Of a stretch of DNA of 14,914 nt, positions 13,725-14,914 are shown in pieces (positions within the stretch are counted from its first letter, which is position 1; each line of letters begins with the position of its first letter). A program made the translations under genes and the position numbers. The stretch covers positions 1-14,914 of the forward strand of contig CAYYAQ010000125.1 in assembly GCA_964469555.1 (NCBI GenBank), given 5' to 3'. The notes beneath the pieces are model-generated. The model did no database searches. It worked only from the letters and a program-made list of their open reading frames with translations, and was not told the DNA's origin. This DNA is from CAYYAQ01 sp964469555. GTDB taxonomy: Bacteria > Planctomycetota > UBA1135 > UBA2386.

Positions 13725-14689
13725 GTCTCTCGTCTGCGATAAGTCAGGATCTCCTCGAGCATCGCCCGCAAGTTTCTTGTGGGCCGGTAGCTGATGAAGT
13801 CCTCGATCTTGGTCAGGTCGGGTAGCCGGCGCGGTATGTCCTCAAATCCGCTGCCCAGAGCTTTCTCGTACGGGACCAGTTCGATCTTGGAACTCGACCC
13901 GGTCAGGTCACGGATCAAGCGAGCCAGGTCACCGATCGAAACCTCTTCGTGGTGGCCAATGTTGAAGACCTCACCCATCGCGCTCGGCTTGTCCATCAAT
14001 TCGAGGATCGCGTCGACCACGTCTCCCACCCACGTAAACGATCTCTGCTGTGTGCCGTCGCCGTAGACCGTGATCGGCGCACCGCGAAGCGCCCGATCGA
14101 TGAATCGGGGGACGACCATGCCGTACCGCCCTGTCTGACGGGGACCAATCGTGTTGAAGAACCGTGCGACGACCGCTGGCAAGCCCTGTTCGTTGTAGTA
14201 GGCCTTCGCGAGAAACTCGTCGATGATCTTCGAGCTGGCGTAGCACCAACGTGAGCGCGACGTCGGCCCGAGCACGAGGTCGTCGTCTTCGCGGAACTTC
14301 TCGCGTTGGAGCTTGCCGTAGACCTCCGAAGTCGACGCGAGCAGAACCGGGGTCCGACGCTGCGCGCAAAGCTCGAGGATGATCTCGGTGCACGCGATGT
14401 TCGTCTCGATGGTGCGCACCGGTTGTTCGATGATCAGGTGGACGCCGACGGCGGCTGCGAGGTGGAACACCATGTCGGCCCGGGCGATCAATTCGGTGGT
14501 GACCTCGCGGTGTATCACCGTGTCGCGCACGAAAGAGAAAGCCGGGTTCTGGCGGAGATGGGCGATGTTCTGTTCGCATCCCGTGGAGAGGTCGTCGATG
14601 ACCTGCACCGCGCAGCCACGCTGCAGGAGCGTCTCCGCCAGGTGGGATCCGATGAACCCGGCGCCGCCGGTGATGAGCACGTTTCGCAT
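13652..14689 (-). CDS. NAD-dependent nucleotide-sugar epimerase/decarboxylase (extended SDR, UDP-glucuronate decarboxylase/GalE-like)
   Basis: The protein has 345 residues from ATG at 14689. It has an N-terminal Rossmann motif TGGAGFIGSHL (7-17), an acidic ribose-binding DDLSTG (32-37), FHLAAAVGV (75-83) and STSEVYGK (119-126). The catalytic YASSK has Y150 and K154, and RFFNTIGPRQTGRYGMVVPR (176-195) and ITVYGDGTQQRSFTWVGDVV (206-225) follow. These are the marks of UDP-sugar epimerases and UDP-glucuronate decarboxylases. It should act on a UDP- or dTDP-sugar for envelope or extracellular polysaccharide. The last 25 residues (after EILTYRRRETHG) look like an unconserved tail. Upstream in-frame sequence to 14872 looks non-coding, so the inner ATG is preferred; no strong ribosome-binding site is seen. 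Confidence 0.88.
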   Translation of the reverse strand: MRNVLITGGAGFIGSHLAETLLQRGCAVQVIDDLSTGCEQNIAHLRQNPAFSFVRDTVIHREVTTELIARADMVFHLAAAVGVHLIIEQPVRTIETNIACTEIILELCAQRRTPVLLASTSEVYGKLQREKFREDDDLVLGPTSRSRWCYASSKIIDEFLAKAYYNEQGLPAVVARFFNTIGPRQTGRYGMVVPRFIDRALRGAPITVYGDGTQQRSFTWVGDVVDAILELMDKPSAMGEVFNIGHHEEVSIGDLARLIRDLTGSSSKIELVPYEKALGSGFEDIPRRLPDLTKIEDFISYRPTRNLRAMLEEILTYRRRETHGVSKASNVGPQDLTSGNIPSQR

Positions 14690-14857
14690 AGCGTCCGGTC
14701 CACGGGGGTATCGTGGGCGTTCCCCGTTGGATGGGCGGAGTCTGGAGATCCTTCCGTGGAAAGCAGAATTGTCCACAAGCGAATCCCGATCGACCGGATT
14801 CTTCCGATTGTGGAAAGCTCCAATTTCTCTGCGCGGACCGGGAACGGGCATGGCACG
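14690..14857. other. Upstream region of the epimerase gene
   Basis: No gene is supported here. On the minus strand an 8-base direct repeat, CTTTCCAC, occurs twice about 55 bases apart, and GAATCC/GGATTC form a 6-bp inverted repeat around 9 bases. These could be regulatory, but nothing identifies a binding protein. Confidence 0.3.
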
Positions 14858-14914
14858 GCCGGTCTGGGTCAAGGCCGCGGTGAGGTAGGCGTCGGCAGCG
14901 TTGCCGCCCTGGGC
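14858..14914 (-). pseudogene. Possible gamma-glutamyltransferase-like scrap at the right edge
   Basis: Read on the minus strand from the edge, the sequence gives AQGGNAADAYLTAALTQT. That resembles the GGNAxDAAxAAxLxxxV segment near the front of gamma-glutamyltransferase precursors. Immediately afterwards, in all three frames, the likeness stops, so if real it is a broken end. It is short (18 residues), and the assignment is weak without the sequence beyond the window. Confidence 0.25.

Noticed and set aside
14769..14777. TTGTCCACA as a DnaA box or replication origin
   Set aside because: Only one such 9-mer is present. There is no cluster, no AT-rich unwinding region and no dnaA/dnaN gene nearby.
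14690..14872. Longer epimerase start near 14872
   Set aside because: The Rossmann motif begins immediately after the ATG at 14689, as in the family. The upstream residues are Arg/Pro-rich and unrelated.

Overview
This is a GC-rich bacterial window, most likely from Planctomycetota and probably a scaffolded metagenome or draft assembly, because a 10-base N gap lies at 13014-13023. The lineage call rests on gene content: a glycine-rich exported protein with an N-terminal module that I associate with planctomycete surface proteins (FGTGCG..., GAPGCNLYVS, ending in SNGAKATIG), a formylglycine-type sulfatase lipoprotein, a carboxypeptidase-regulatory-like exported protein and a possible DUF1501-type Tat leader. 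No rRNA, tRNA, CRISPR array or insertion sequence was seen.

Layout. (1) 1-2497, minus strand: a tight three-gene run of an uncharacterised radical SAM protein, an L-2-hydroxyglutarate oxidase (LhgO-like) and the start of an exported protein that runs off the left edge. (2) 2575-2892, plus strand: a short piece resembling the C-terminal end of a planctomycete secreted protein. (3) 2889-5743, minus strand: a three-gene run of a KdkA/WaaP-like kinase fold with a degenerate catalytic loop, a class I methyltransferase whose start overlaps the kinase stop (ATGA), and a YbdG-like mechanosensitive channel. (4) 5962-7912, minus strand: the glycine-rich exported protein, whose natural start and signal peptide are out of frame with the body across a (CT)7 tract. 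(5) 8085-9449, plus strand: the sulfatase lipoprotein, divergent from (4). (6) 9486-11117, minus strand: an exported M1 aminopeptidase. (7) 11232-12020, plus strand: a TraB/GumN-like putative lipoprotein. (8) 12108-13724: a damaged stretch with a possible Tat-leader fragment joined to a HEAT-like fragment, an AAA_28/NadR-like P-loop gene interrupted by the N gap, and a possible aromatic-amino-acid hydroxylase start joined to a short-chain dehydrogenase end. (9) 13652-14689, minus strand: an extended-SDR nucleotide-sugar epimerase/decarboxylase, with a possible gamma-glutamyltransferase-like scrap at the right edge.

Many genes act at the cell envelope: exported or lipid-anchored hydrolases (sulfatase, M1 peptidase), a surface protein, a mechanosensitive channel, and enzymes that could modify envelope glycans. 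I see no single coherent new pathway. The strongest leads are the CT-repeat switch in front of the surface protein, the probable pseudokinase in a coupled operon, and the cluster of truncated genes and frame breaks around the assembly gap.
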